Shown in pieces: positions 17,630 to 26,733 of a stretch of DNA of 64,000 bases. The notes under the pieces were generated by a model. The model worked only from the letters and a program-made list of their open reading frames with translations. It was not told the origin of the DNA and ran no database searches. Position numbers and translations under genes: made by a program. Numbering within the stretch: position 1 is the first letter of the stretch; each line of letters begins with the position of its first letter. Source of the stretch: Methylothermaceae bacterium (GTDB lineage: Bacteria; Pseudomonadota; Gammaproteobacteria; Methylococcales; Methylothermaceae); assembly GCA_026981855.1 (NCBI GenBank), contig JALSIB010000029.1, positions 1-64,000 on the forward strand, in the 5' to 3' direction.

Positions 17630-17828
17630 TCGAAGGCGTCAGTTTTTTTGACGTTGCGGCCGGAACATCGAGGGATTTCCGCCGTCTTATGAATCATAAC
17701 CGCCACAGGCCGTCAGTTCTTTCCCTTAGGTTTTTGTTTGGTGCGATAGTTGCGTGATTTGTCTTAACGCGCAAGTATTGACGCACTACTATTGTCTTTG
17801 TAAGCCCGAAAAAGTTGAGGAGGAACCC
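17630..17828 (+). other. upstream leader of prkA
   Basis: Non-coding bases before prkA. The sequence TTGACG (near 17779) and nearby AT-rich steps could be part of a promoter, but no convincing consensus pair was found. A GAGGAGGAA ribosome site lies just before ATG 17829. Together with the DUF72 remnant and its repeats it fills the 490-base gap between the surface-protein start and prkA. Confidence 0.4.
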
Positions 17829-19751
17829 ATGGGGATCTTCGATCACTACCGCACCCGCTACGAAACCGCCCGAGAGGAAGAGTACACCCTCAAGGAATAT
17901 CTGGAAATCTGCCGCGAAGATCCAACCGCCTATGCCTCGCCGGCCGAACGCCTGTTGCTGGCCATCGGTGAGCCCGAGCTGATCGACACCCGGCTGGATT
18001 CGAGGTTGAGCCGGATTTTCGCCAACAAGGTCATCAAGCGCTATCCCGCCTTCACCGAATTTTACGGCATGGAGGAGACGATCGAACAGATCGTGGCCTA
18101 TTTCCGTCATGCCGCCCAGGGGCTGGAGGAGTCCAAGCAGATCCTCTACCTGCTGGGCCCGGTGGGGGGCGGCAAGTCCTCGCTGGCGGAAAAGCTCAAG
18201 AGCCTGATGGAGCAGGTGCCGTTTTATGCCATCAAGGGCTCGCCCATCCATGAAAATCCTCTGGGGCTGTTTTCCCCGGAGGAGGATGGTCCCATTCTGG
18301 AGGACGAATACGGCATCCCCCGCCGTTATCTGAACACCATCATGTCTCCCTGGGCCAGCAAGCGCCTGCACGAATACGGCGGTGACATCACCCGCTTCAA
18401 GGTGGTCAAGCTGCGGCCCTCGATTCTCGATCAGCGGGCCATTTCCAAGACCGAACCCGGCGACGAGAACAACCAGGACATCTCCTCCCTGGTGGGCAAG
18501 GTGGACATCCGCAAGCTGGAGGAGTACGCCCAGGACGATCCCGACGCCTACAGCTATTCCGGCGGCCTGTGCCTGGGTAACCGTGGCCTGATGGAGTTCG
18601 TGGAGATGTTCAAGGCGCCGATCAAGGTGTTGCATCCCTTGCTGACCGCCACCCAGGAAGGCAATTACAAGGGCACCGAGGGCTTGCCCGCGATTCCCTT
18701 CGAGGGCGTCATTCTGGCCCATTCCAACGAATCCGAATGGCAGCAGTTCAAGAACAACAAGAACAACGAGGCTTTTCTCGACCGGATCTACGTGGTCAAG
18801 GTGCCCTATTGCCTCAGAGTGTCGGAAGAGGTCAAGATTTACCAGAAGCTGCTTCGCAACAGCTCCCTCAAGGACGCTCCCTGCGCCCCCCACACCCTCG
18901 AGATGCTGGCCCAGTTCGCGGTCCTGTCGCGGCTCAAGGAGCCGGAAAACTCCAGCATCTACTCGAAGATGAAGGTGTACGACGGCGAGAACCTCAAAGA
19001 TACCGATCCCAGGGCCAAGTCCTACCAGGAATACCGTGATTTCGCCGGGGTCGACGAAGGCATGGACGGACTTTCGACCCGCTTCGCCTTCAAGATTCTT
19101 TCCAAGGTGTTCAACTTCGATCACTCGGAAGTCGCCGCCAATCCGGTGCATCTGCTGTATGTGCTGGAACAGCAGATCATCCAGGAACAGTTTCCGCCCG
19201 AAACCGAGGAGCGGTATCTGCGTTACATCAAGGAATATCTGGTGCCGCGTTATATCGAGTTCATCGGCAAGGAGATCCAGACCGCCTATCTGGAATCCTA
19301 CGCCGAGTACGGGCAGAACATCTTCGACCGCTATGTCACCTACGCCGACTACTGGATTCAGGATCAGGAATACCGCGATCAGGACACCGGCGAGATCTTC
19401 GACCGCCGGGCCCTCAACGAGGAACTGGAGAAGATCGAAAAGCCGGCCGGCATCTCCAACCCCAAGGATTTCCGCAACGAGGTGGTGAACTTCGTGCTCC
19501 GCGCCCGCGCCAGGAACGGCGGCGCCAATCCTTCCTGGACCAGTTACGAGAAACTGCGTAGAGTGATCGAGAAGAAGATGTTCGCCAATACCGAGGAACT
19601 GCTGCCGGTGATCTCCTTCAACGCCAAGGCGTCGGCCGAGGACAAGAAGAAGCATGAAGACTTCGTCAACCGGATGGTGGAGAAGGGCTATACCGCCAAG
19701 CAGGTCCGGCTGCTCAGCGAATGGTACCTGCGGGTGCGGAAGTCCACTTGA
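17829..19751 (+). CDS. prkA: PrkA family serine protein kinase
   Basis: A 640-residue protein of the PrkA/YeaG family. The N-terminal AAA-like domain holds the Walker A motif GPVGGGKSS (110-118); the C-terminal part is the PrkA kinase-like domain. YeaG in E. coli acts in nutrient-stress responses with its partner YeaH. The ATG at 17829 has a strong ribosome site and gives the family length (E. coli 644). It heads a set with yeaH and spoVR, the conserved trio, but two small genes sit between prkA and yeaH here. Confidence 0.95.
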   Translation: MGIFDHYRTRYETAREEEYTLKEYLEICREDPTAYASPAERLLLAIGEPELIDTRLDSRLSRIFANKVIKRYPAFTEFYGMEETIEQIVAYFRHAAQGLEESKQILYLLGPVGGGKSSLAEKLKSLMEQVPFYAIKGSPIHENPLGLFSPEEDGPILEDEYGIPRRYLNTIMSPWASKRLHEYGGDITRFKVVKLRPSILDQRAISKTEPGDENNQDISSLVGKVDIRKLEEYAQDDPDAYSYSGGLCLGNRGLMEFVEMFKAPIKVLHPLLTATQEGNYKGTEGLPAIPFEGVILAHSNESEWQQFKNNKNNEAFLDRIYVVKVPYCLRVSEEVKIYQKLLRNSSLKDAPCAPHTLEMLAQFAVLSRLKEPENSSIYSKMKVYDGENLKDTDPRAKSYQEYRDFAGVDEGMDGLSTRFAFKILSKVFNFDHSEVAANPVHLLYVLEQQIIQEQFPPETEERYLRYIKEYLVPRYIEFIGKEIQTAYLESYAEYGQNIFDRYVTYADYWIQDQEYRDQDTGEIFDRRALNEELEKIEKPAGISNPKDFRNEVVNFVLRARARNGGANPSWTSYEKLRRVIEKKMFANTEELLPVISFNAKASAEDKKKHEDFVNRMVEKGYTAKQVRLLSEWYLRVRKST

Positions 19752-19760
19752 AAAAGGCGG

Positions 19761-19994
19761 ATGCATTTTGAAATCCCCGGTGATATCCGCCAGATCGAGA
19801 CCTTCGCCAGCGGTCGCGGCATCCGGGAATTGGCGCGACTGCAGAAGGTTTATGGACGAGGTTACTGGCGCAAGCGCAAAGGGATCGCCGAGGTGCGCCT
19901 TCCCGACGGTACGGTGCGGTTGGCGGAAATCCACTGGTATGAAGCCAGCGGCATCGGCAGGAAGGAATTCAAGATCAAACGCTTTCTGGACTGA
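19761..19994 (+). CDS. small basic protein of unknown function in prkA cluster
   Basis: A 77-residue basic protein beginning MHFEIPGDIRQIETFASGRG and rich in Arg, Lys and aromatic residues. No membrane segment, signal peptide or known motif is visible; the short alternating pattern with Gly suggests a small beta-barrel fold, which is inference. It starts 9 bases after prkA and ends 3 bases before the next gene, so it is probably translated from the same mRNA. The tight spacing and clean codon structure argue it is real. Confidence 0.7.
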   Translation: MHFEIPGDIRQIETFASGRGIRELARLQKVYGRGYWRKRKGIAEVRLPDGTVRLAEIHWYEASGIGRKEFKIKRFLD

Positions 19995-19997
19995 ACC

Positions 19998-20228
19998 ATG
20001 AGCAATCATCATTTTCGTTTCGCAGTGTGTATCGACAATGCCGGGTATCCGGCTTCGTTGGAAAAACGCAAGGTTTACCGGATACTCCCCGACCCGGAGG
20101 CGGAAAGGCATCACTGCCTGCGGGTCGTGGACGAGTCCGGCGAGGATTATCTCTATCCCGAAAGCTGTTTCGTTCCCATCGAACTGCCCCGCGCGGCGGA
20201 AGCCGCCTTCATGGAGGAGGCAGCCTGA
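19998..20228 (+). CDS. small acidic protein of unknown function in prkA cluster
   Basis: A 76-residue acidic protein, MSNHHFRFAVCIDNAGYPAS at its start. The middle (LEKRKVYRILPDPEAERHHC, then ESGEDYLYP) resembles small proteins I recall from many bacteria with no known role. No signal peptide or membrane helix. It begins 3 bases after the previous gene and ends 2 bases before yeaH, so it is likely part of the prkA-yeaH-spoVR operon. A function in the same stress response is a guess from position only. Confidence 0.75.
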   Translation: MSNHHFRFAVCIDNAGYPASLEKRKVYRILPDPEAERHHCLRVVDESGEDYLYPESCFVPIELPRAAEAAFMEEAA

Positions 20229-20230
20229 CC

Positions 20231-21499
20231 ATGTCCCAGATCATCGACCGCCGCCTCAACCCCAAACACAAGAGCGCCGTCAACCGGCAGCGATTCCTGA
20301 AGCGTTTTCGCCGTCAGATCCGCAAGGCGGTTTCCGATGCGGTCGATGGCCGCTCGATCACCGACACCGAGAGCGGCGAGCGGGTGAACATCCCCGCCAA
20401 GGATCTGTCGGAGCCGGAATTCAGGCACGGTCCCGGCGGGCGGCGCGAGATCATTCATCCGGGCAACAAGGAATTCGTCACCGGCGACCGGGTTCCCCGG
20501 CCGCAGGGCGGGTCTGGCCGGGGCAACAAGGCGAGCAACCAGGGGGAAGGGCAGGACGATTTCGTTTTCGAGCTGTCGCGGGACGAGTTTCTGGAATTCT
20601 TCTTCGAGGATCTGGAACTGCCGGATCTGGTCAAGACCAGGCTGGCCCAGGTGGTCTCGACCAAGAGCGTTCCCGCGGGATTCAGCAAGGACGGGATTCC
20701 TCCCAATCTGCACGTGGTGCGTTCCCTCAAGGAGGCCCATGCCCGGCGGATCGCCCTGACCGCCGGCAAACGGCGCAGGCTGCGCCGGCTGGAAGCCGAG
20801 CTGGAGGCGTTGCTGGCGCAAGAGGCCGGGCCGGATCCGTCCGCCGTCGAGGCGCTGGAAAAGGAAATCGCCCGCCTCAAGCGCCACATCGGAGCGGTTC
20901 CATTCATCGATACCCTCGATCTTCGCTACCGCAACCGCATCCAGGTGCCCAGGCCCACCACCCAGGCGGTGATGTTCTGTCTGATGGACGTTTCCGGTTC
21001 CATGGATCAGTTCAAGAAAAGCCTCGCCAAGCGGTTTTTCATCCTGCTGTATCTGTTCCTGTCGCGCAATTACGAACGCACCGACGTGGTTTTCATCCGC
21101 CATCACACCATCGCCAAGGAAGTGGACGAGGAGGAGTTCTTCTATTCGCGCGAGACCGGTGGCACCGTGGTTTCCAGCGCCCTGGTGATGCTGCGCGACA
21201 TCATCCGCGAGCGCTACCCGGTGCAGGATTGGAACCTCTACGCCGCCCAGGCCTCCGATGGCGACAACTGGCCCGAGGATTCCGGCAACTGCGGCCGCCT
21301 GCTGGAAGAGGAGATCCTGCCCTGCCTGCAGTATTTCGCCTACATCGAGATCGACAACGAATATCCCCTGGGGTTGTGGCAGGAATACGAGAAGGTGGCC
21401 GAGCGCTGGCCCAATTTCGCCATGCGGGCCATCGATGAACCGTCCGAGATCTATCCGGTGTTTCGCGAACTGTTCCGCAAGCGGGGGGTGGAGGGATGA
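20231..21499 (+). CDS. yeaH: YeaH/YhbH family protein (DUF444)
   Basis: A 422-residue DUF444 protein. It starts MSQIIDRRLNPKHKSAVNRQ, the family's typical N-terminus, has a Gly/Arg-rich linker, and carries a von Willebrand A-like domain with a metal-site motif MDVSGSMDQFKK. YeaH works with the kinase YeaG in E. coli starvation physiology, and the Bacillus relative YhbH lies in the sporulation network. ATG 20231 is chosen; longer frames run into the preceding gene. The stop overlaps the spoVR start by four bases. Confidence 0.94.
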   Translation: MSQIIDRRLNPKHKSAVNRQRFLKRFRRQIRKAVSDAVDGRSITDTESGERVNIPAKDLSEPEFRHGPGGRREIIHPGNKEFVTGDRVPRPQGGSGRGNKASNQGEGQDDFVFELSRDEFLEFFFEDLELPDLVKTRLAQVVSTKSVPAGFSKDGIPPNLHVVRSLKEAHARRIALTAGKRRRLRRLEAELEALLAQEAGPDPSAVEALEKEIARLKRHIGAVPFIDTLDLRYRNRIQVPRPTTQAVMFCLMDVSGSMDQFKKSLAKRFFILLYLFLSRNYERTDVVFIRHHTIAKEVDEEEFFYSRETGGTVVSSALVMLRDIIRERYPVQDWNLYAAQASDGDNWPEDSGNCGRLLEEEILPCLQYFAYIEIDNEYPLGLWQEYEKVAERWPNFAMRAIDEPSEIYPVFRELFRKRGVEG

Positions 21500-22992
21500 A
21501 CGGCGATCTCAAACCGATTTCCACCGGTTCCGAATGGAGCTTCGAGCTTCTCGAGGCCTATGACCGGGAAATCGCCCGGGTGGCCGCCGGTTTCGGTCTC
21601 GATACCTACCCCAACCAGATCGAGGTCATTTCGTCGGAACAGATGATGGATGCCTACGCCAGTTGCGGCCTCCCGGTCTATTACCATCACTGGTCGTTCG
21701 GCAAGCAGTTCCTTTCGGTGGAAAAGCACTACAAACGCGGCCAGATGGGGCTGGCCTACGAGCTGGTGATCAATTCCGACCCCTGTATCGCCTATCTCAT
21801 GGAGGAGAACACCATGATGATGCAGGCGCTGGTGATCGCCCACGCCTGTTACGGCCATAATTCCTTCTTCAAGAACAACTACCTGTTCAAGGCCTGGACC
21901 GTCGCCGACGCCATCGTCGACTATCTGGTGTTCGCCAAGCATTTCATCGCCGAATGCGAAGAGCGTTACGGACTCGAGGCGGTGGAGGAAATCCTCGATT
22001 CCTGTCACGCGCTGATGAACTACGGGGTCGACCGCTACCGCAAGCCTCCGCCCCTGTCGCTGCGCGAGGAGCAGCTGCGCCAGCGCGAGCGGGCCGAATA
22101 CCTGCAATCCCAGGTCAACGATCTGTGGCGGCGGACCATTCCGGAGAACTTCAGGAAGACTGGTGACAAGGAGGAGCGTTTCCCTTCCGAACCCGAGGAA
22201 AACCTGCTCTATTTCATCGAAAAGAACGCGCCCCTGCTGGAGCCGTGGCAGCGGGAGATCGTCCGGATCGTGCGCAAGATCGCCCAGTATCTCTATCCCC
22301 AACGCCACACCAAGGTGATGAACGAGGGCTGGGCCACCTTCTGGCACTATACCCTGTTGAACGCGCTGTACGACCAGGGGCGGGTGACCGACGGATTCAT
22401 GCTGGAATTTCTCGAATCCCACACCGCCGTGACCGCCCAGCCGTCCTTCGACCACGACTTCTACAACGGCATCAATCCCTACGCTCTGGGATTCGCCATG
22501 TTTCGCGACCTGCGGCGGATCTGCCGTGAACCGACGGAAGAGGATCGCCGCTGGTTCCCGGAGATCGCGGGCCGGGACTGGCTCGAAACCCTGGATTTCG
22601 CCATGCGCAACTTCAAGGACGACAGTTTCATCTCTCAATATCTGTCCCCCCGGGTGATCCGCCAGTTCAAGTTCTTCTCGGTGCTCGACGACGAGCGGGA
22701 GGACGAGCTGGAGATTTCCGCCATCCACGACGAAAGCGGCTATCAGGCCATCCGCCATGCCCTGTCCGAACAATACAACCTGGGCAACCTGGAGCCGGAT
22801 ATTCAGGTCTGGTCGGTGGACACCCGCGGTGACCGCTCCCTGACCCTGCGCTATTTCCAGCGCCGGGACCGGCCCCTGGCCGACAGCGCCGAGGAGGTGC
22901 TGCGGCACGTGTATCGGCTCTGGGGCTTTACGGTGCGCCTGGAAACCGTGGACGAACGGGGGCGGGTCAAGTGGTGCCACGAGTGCGGGTGA
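21496..22992 (+). CDS. ycgB: SpoVR family protein
   Basis: A 498-residue soluble SpoVR/YcgB protein. The family hallmarks are present: YYHHWSFGKQF, MLEENT-like MEENTMMMQALVIAHACYGH with clustered histidines, and HTKVMNEGWATFWHY. SpoVR is involved in spore cortex formation in Bacillus; in non-spore-formers it travels with prkA and yeaH, as here. The biochemical role is not established. The ATG overlaps the yeaH stop (ATGA), so translation is coupled. Confidence 0.94.
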   Translation: MNGDLKPISTGSEWSFELLEAYDREIARVAAGFGLDTYPNQIEVISSEQMMDAYASCGLPVYYHHWSFGKQFLSVEKHYKRGQMGLAYELVINSDPCIAYLMEENTMMMQALVIAHACYGHNSFFKNNYLFKAWTVADAIVDYLVFAKHFIAECEERYGLEAVEEILDSCHALMNYGVDRYRKPPPLSLREEQLRQRERAEYLQSQVNDLWRRTIPENFRKTGDKEERFPSEPEENLLYFIEKNAPLLEPWQREIVRIVRKIAQYLYPQRHTKVMNEGWATFWHYTLLNALYDQGRVTDGFMLEFLESHTAVTAQPSFDHDFYNGINPYALGFAMFRDLRRICREPTEEDRRWFPEIAGRDWLETLDFAMRNFKDDSFISQYLSPRVIRQFKFFSVLDDEREDELEISAIHDESGYQAIRHALSEQYNLGNLEPDIQVWSVDTRGDRSLTLRYFQRRDRPLADSAEEVLRHVYRLWGFTVRLETVDERGRVKWCHECG

Positions 22993-23007
22993 AAAAAGCA
23001 CCGTCCG

Positions 23008-24357
23008 TCAATGGGGATGGAGCGGCGCGGCGAAGAAGTCGAAGAACGCCCAGAGGATCAGGGTCGAGGTCAGCAGGGTCAGGATCATGGCCGGCGTTCC
23101 CTTCTTGAACCACACGCCGGGGGTGATGGCGTAGTCCGGATTGCCCGTCTCTTTGGCCAGTCTTTCCGACAGAGTGACGATATACACGTTGGCGGTGGAA
23201 CCCAGATGGGTGCCGTTGCCGCCCATTCCGACACCGATGGCCAGACTCCACCACAAGGGCGTGACGTTGACGCCGCGGCTTTCCATCCCGGCGATGATGG
23301 GAATCATCGCCGCGGTGAAAGGAATGTTGTCGATGAGGGCCGAGAGAATCGCCGCCACCCACATCAGAATGATACAGGCGGTCAGAAGATCCCGTTCCAC
23401 GAAAGGTTCGATGAACTGACCCAGATAGGCCAGGAAACCACTGTGCTCCACGCCGCCGATCAGGACGAACAGGGAAATGAAGAAAGCCAGCAGGGTCATT
23501 TCCAGCTTCTCGAACGAGGCGTCCATGTCCACGTTGGGGGCCAGGAACACCAGCAGGGTCAGGCCGAAGGTGGCCACCATCCAGGCCTCCCAGTGGAAGC
23601 GGTGGTGAACGATGAACAGCACCACCATGGCGCCCATCACCCACAGCGACTTGCGCCAGGTGTCCGGGTCGCGCAGCCGTTCCGCTTGGCTGAAATCCGG
23701 CGGGGTTTGCGGTGCCGCCGCCAGCTCCTTGCGAAAAAGCAGCTTGAGCGAGAACAGGATGGCCAGCCAGGCCACCAGAACGATGCCACCCATGCGCATG
23801 AGGAAAGTGTTGAAGTCGATATGGGCGGCCGAACCGATCATCAGGTTGGGCGGGTCGCCCACCAGGGTGGCGACCCCGCCCGTGTCCGAAAGCAGCGCCG
23901 CTGCCAGCAGATAGGGCACCGGGCTGACCTGAAGCGCCCGGCAGATGAGGACGATCAGTGGCCCGAAGATCACCACCGTGGTGACGTTGTCGAGCAGCAG
24001 CGAGATCACCGTGACCGCCGTGCCCATCAACGCCATCAGCAGAAACAGCCGCCCCCGGCTGAGATCGGCGATCCGGTAAGCCAGATACTGAAATCCCCCG
24101 GTGGGGATCATGATGGCGACGATGGTCATCATGGCGCCCAGCAGGAACACCACGTTCCAGTCGATGGATTCGATGGCCTTGTCCGGGTCGTAGAAACCCA
24201 GGATCTGCCCGGCGATGATCATCGAACCGGAGCCGATCATGGCGAACTTGGCGCGGTGGAAGCCATGCATGCCTTCGGTGAAGATCCCGATGAAGGTCAG
24301 GATCAGGATGATGGCCGATACCGTCATGGCGGGGTTCCAGATCAGGGGTTGGGTCAT
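23008..24357 (-). CDS. ArsB/NhaD superfamily ion transporter
   Basis: A 449-residue membrane protein with about eleven segments, of the ArsB/NhaD (ion transporter) superfamily. The paired motifs are LLDNVTTVVIFGPL with GDPPNLMIGSAA in the first half and LIDNIPFTAAMIPI with GNGTHLGSTANV in the second, the inverted repeat typical of the superfamily. The likely task is sodium/proton exchange or anion transport; the substrate cannot be told from sequence. It converges on spoVR and is transcribed separately. Confidence 0.82.
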   Translation of the reverse strand: MTQPLIWNPAMTVSAIILILTFIGIFTEGMHGFHRAKFAMIGSGSMIIAGQILGFYDPDKAIESIDWNVVFLLGAMMTIVAIMIPTGGFQYLAYRIADLSRGRLFLLMALMGTAVTVISLLLDNVTTVVIFGPLIVLICRALQVSPVPYLLAAALLSDTGGVATLVGDPPNLMIGSAAHIDFNTFLMRMGGIVLVAWLAILFSLKLLFRKELAAAPQTPPDFSQAERLRDPDTWRKSLWVMGAMVVLFIVHHRFHWEAWMVATFGLTLLVFLAPNVDMDASFEKLEMTLLAFFISLFVLIGGVEHSGFLAYLGQFIEPFVERDLLTACIILMWVAAILSALIDNIPFTAAMIPIIAGMESRGVNVTPLWWSLAIGVGMGGNGTHLGSTANVYIVTLSERLAKETGNPDYAITPGVWFKKGTPAMILTLLTSTLILWAFFDFFAAPLHPH

Positions 24358-24446
24358 GGTTGCCTCTCCAGGTGAAGCGGGGATTGTGTTGCGGGTACTC
24401 GTTCAGGGGGATGATAACGGTGAATGCCGTGAGGGGAAAATCCTTC

Positions 24447-25496
24447 TCACTCCGGTTGATCGTACCAGGCGCTCTCCTTGTAGAGGTCGTGGATGTGGCG
24501 CAGCATCACCATGATCACCGAGGCGACCGGCAAGGCCAGCAGGACGCCCAGAAAACCGAACAGCTGTCCTCCCGCCATGATGGCGAAGATCACCATCACC
24601 GGATGCAGTCCCACCCGGTCGCCCACCAGAAGGGGGGTCAGGACCATGCCCTCGAGCATCTGCCCGATGCCGAACACCCCGAGTACCAGGGCGGTGTGCC
24701 AGAGTTCGTGAAACTGCACCAGCGCGGCCAGGGCGCCCAGCACCACGCCGACGAAGGTTCCGAGATAGGGGATGAAGCTGATGAGCCCCGCGATCGTGCC
24801 GATCACCAGGGCGGTGTCGAGCCCTACCAGCCACAGGCCGACGCTGTAGAGGGCGCCCAGCGCCAGCATCACCGACAGCTGGCCGCGGAGAAAGGCGCTC
24901 AACACCTCGTCCGATTCCCGCGCCAGCCGGACCGCGGCGGGCAGGACGTTGCGGGGGAGGAGATCGGCGATGCGGGCCATCATCCGGTCCCAGTCCCGGA
25001 GTAGATAGAACATCACCACCGGAATCAGCGTCAGATTCATCAGCCATCCCAGCAGGGCCGCTCCCGAGCGGCCGATGGAAGCGACGAGGGCGGCGGCGAT
25101 CCCGCCGGTGCGTTGCCAGTGCCGCTTGAGCAGGGCGACGAGGTCGGAGAGTTCGTATTCAGCCGGATCGATCCCCAGCCGGGTCTCGATCCAGGGCGCC
25201 AGGGTTTCCCGGATCCAGCCCAGGTAGCGGGGCAGGTCCGTCAGAAATTTTGACACTTGACGTTCGAGCGCGGGTATCAGGATCAACAGTACCGCCACCA
25301 GGGCCAGGGTGAACCCCAGGAAGACGATCGACACCGCCAGGGTGCGGCCCATCTTCCATCGTTCCAGGCGGTCGGCCAGGGGATCGGCCAGATAGGCCAG
25401 CAACGCGCCGAGCACGAAGGGCGTGAGAATGGGCGCCAGCAGATAGATCGACCCACCCAGCGCGAGGGGGATCAGCAGCGACCAGCAGGATTTCAT
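24447..25496 (-). CDS. AI-2E family transporter (PerM-like)
   Basis: A 349-residue protein with about eight membrane segments, of the AI-2E exporter/PerM/YdiK family. Family stretches include GALLAYLADPLADRLERW near the start, PVVMFYLLRDWDRM in the middle, and GLISFIPYLGTFVGVVLGAL plus GQLFGFLGVLLALPVASVI in the last third. Members export small molecules or ions; specificity varies and is not clear here. It lies about 90 bases upstream of the ArsB/NhaD-like gene in the same direction and could be co-transcribed. Confidence 0.85.
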   Translation of the reverse strand: MKSCWSLLIPLALGGSIYLLAPILTPFVLGALLAYLADPLADRLERWKMGRTLAVSIVFLGFTLALVAVLLILIPALERQVSKFLTDLPRYLGWIRETLAPWIETRLGIDPAEYELSDLVALLKRHWQRTGGIAAALVASIGRSGAALLGWLMNLTLIPVVMFYLLRDWDRMMARIADLLPRNVLPAAVRLARESDEVLSAFLRGQLSVMLALGALYSVGLWLVGLDTALVIGTIAGLISFIPYLGTFVGVVLGALAALVQFHELWHTALVLGVFGIGQMLEGMVLTPLLVGDRVGLHPVMVIFAIMAGGQLFGFLGVLLALPVASVIMVMLRHIHDLYKESAWYDQPE

Positions 25497-25738
25497 GGCA
25501 GGCTCCTCGGTGTGGTTCCGGAAGCGTCCCGGCTACGGGGGACGCGCTTTGTCTTCTATTATGGCCGAGACGGGGAAAAAACCCAGCCTCTCGCCTTCCG
25601 GGTACGGAGTTGGCGTGAAAGGGCTGTTTCACCTCCGGCTTCCCCGCCGGATCTCATGGAGGGTTTGCAATTTTCCTCCGCTTGCCGTGAAATGGTTTCC
25701 ACCTTTTTTTGAGTTCGGACGATTGCGGAGGTGTGCCG

Positions 25739-26323
25739 ATGTCGAAGAAGATCCTGATGCTGGTGGGCGATTTCGTCGAGGATTACGAAGCCATGGTGCC
25801 TTTTCAGATGCTGGTGATGGCCGGTCACCGGGTGGATGCGGTGTGTCCGGGAAAAAAAACCGGTGACACGGTCAAGACCGCCATTCACGATTTCGAGGGG
25901 GATCAGACCTATAGCGAGAAACCCGGCCACAACTTTGCCGTCAGTGCCGATTTCGACCAAATCGATCCCGACGGCTATGACGCACTGGTGATTCCCGGAG
26001 GCAGGGCGCCGGAATATCTGCGGCTGAACGAGCGGGTACTGGAGATCACCCGCCGCTTCGCCGCGGCCGCCAAGCCCATCGCCGCTATCTGCCACGGCGC
26101 CCAGATCCTGTCCGCCGCCAGGGTGATCGAAGGGTGCGAGATCAGCTGTTATCCCGCCGTGGCCCCGGAGGTGGAACTGGCGGGAGCGCGCTACATCGCG
26201 CCCAACGAGACCTATTCCAACGCGCATGTGGATCGCAATTTCGTCACTGCGCCCGCCTGGCCCGCCCATCCCGCGTGGATCGGCAAATTTCTCACGCTTT
26301 TGGGTACCCGGATCGAACCGTGA
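25739..26323 (+). CDS. DJ-1/PfpI family protein
   Basis: A 194-residue member of the DJ-1/PfpI superfamily. The nucleophile elbow is AICHGAQIL with Cys118, and the N-terminal acidic patch is GDFVEDYE, as in PfpI/YhbO-type proteins. Members act as small proteases, glyoxalases or deglycases; which applies here is open. ATG 25739 is chosen because of the GGAGGTG ribosome site six bases upstream. The gene is alone in its direction, with AI-2E divergent from it across about 240 bases. Confidence 0.88.
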   Translation: MSKKILMLVGDFVEDYEAMVPFQMLVMAGHRVDAVCPGKKTGDTVKTAIHDFEGDQTYSEKPGHNFAVSADFDQIDPDGYDALVIPGGRAPEYLRLNERVLEITRRFAAAAKPIAAICHGAQILSAARVIEGCEISCYPAVAPEVELAGARYIAPNETYSNAHVDRNFVTAPAWPAHPAWIGKFLTLLGTRIEP

Positions 26324-26421
26324 GAGGGGGCTGCGTGCCGGTGGAATGCCCGGGGTGGATGGTCTCACCGCTGGAAATTGCCGTGGGCGGTGGGAGGGAT
26401 TGGAGAGAGGGAGGGGAAAAG

Positions 26422-26733
26422 ATGCTCGGGTTGAAACATTCGAAATCGGGCTGGGTGGCGGCGGGGCTGTTCACCGCACTGGCGGGCCTGGCTTTGTTGT
26501 CCCATCTCTATTCCATGCTGACCCGGCCGGGGGACGCCGGGGAGAGTGCCGTCGTGATGCTTCCATTCGCCGCTCCCTGGATATTCTGGATTCCTGATGC
26601 CCTGGTACAGTCGCGGTTTTGGAAAGTGCTGGCGTATCCGGTTTTCGGAGTGCTGGTTTTGCTCAATGCCTTCCTCCTCTATTGTGTGTTCGGAGGGTTG
26701 AGATGGCGCCCCGGGGGAGGGAAAGGGGGATGA
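26422..26733 (+). CDS. small two- or three-helix membrane protein
   Basis: A 103-residue protein with two or three predicted membrane helices (WVAAGLFTALAGLALLSHLY, FAAPWIFWIPDALV, and VFGVLVLLNAFLLYCVFGGL) and a Gly/Arg-rich C-terminus. No known family recognised. ATG 26422 follows the ribosome site GGGAGGGG. Its stop overlaps the start of the PH-domain gene by four bases, so the two are probably one unit. Whether they work together is inference. Confidence 0.65.
   Translation: MLGLKHSKSGWVAAGLFTALAGLALLSHLYSMLTRPGDAGESAVVMLPFAAPWIFWIPDALVQSRFWKVLAYPVFGVLVLLNAFLLYCVFGGLRWRPGGGKGG

Noticed and set aside
17362..17757. A 131-codon forward frame between the surface protein and prkA
   Set aside because: It runs through the repeats and the DUF72 remnant in the wrong orientation, without domain or ribosome site.
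17694..20114. An 806-codon open frame opposite prkA
   Set aside because: It lies over a well-recognised kinase and its composition (Leu, Gly, His rich) is typical of an antisense frame in a G+C-rich genome.
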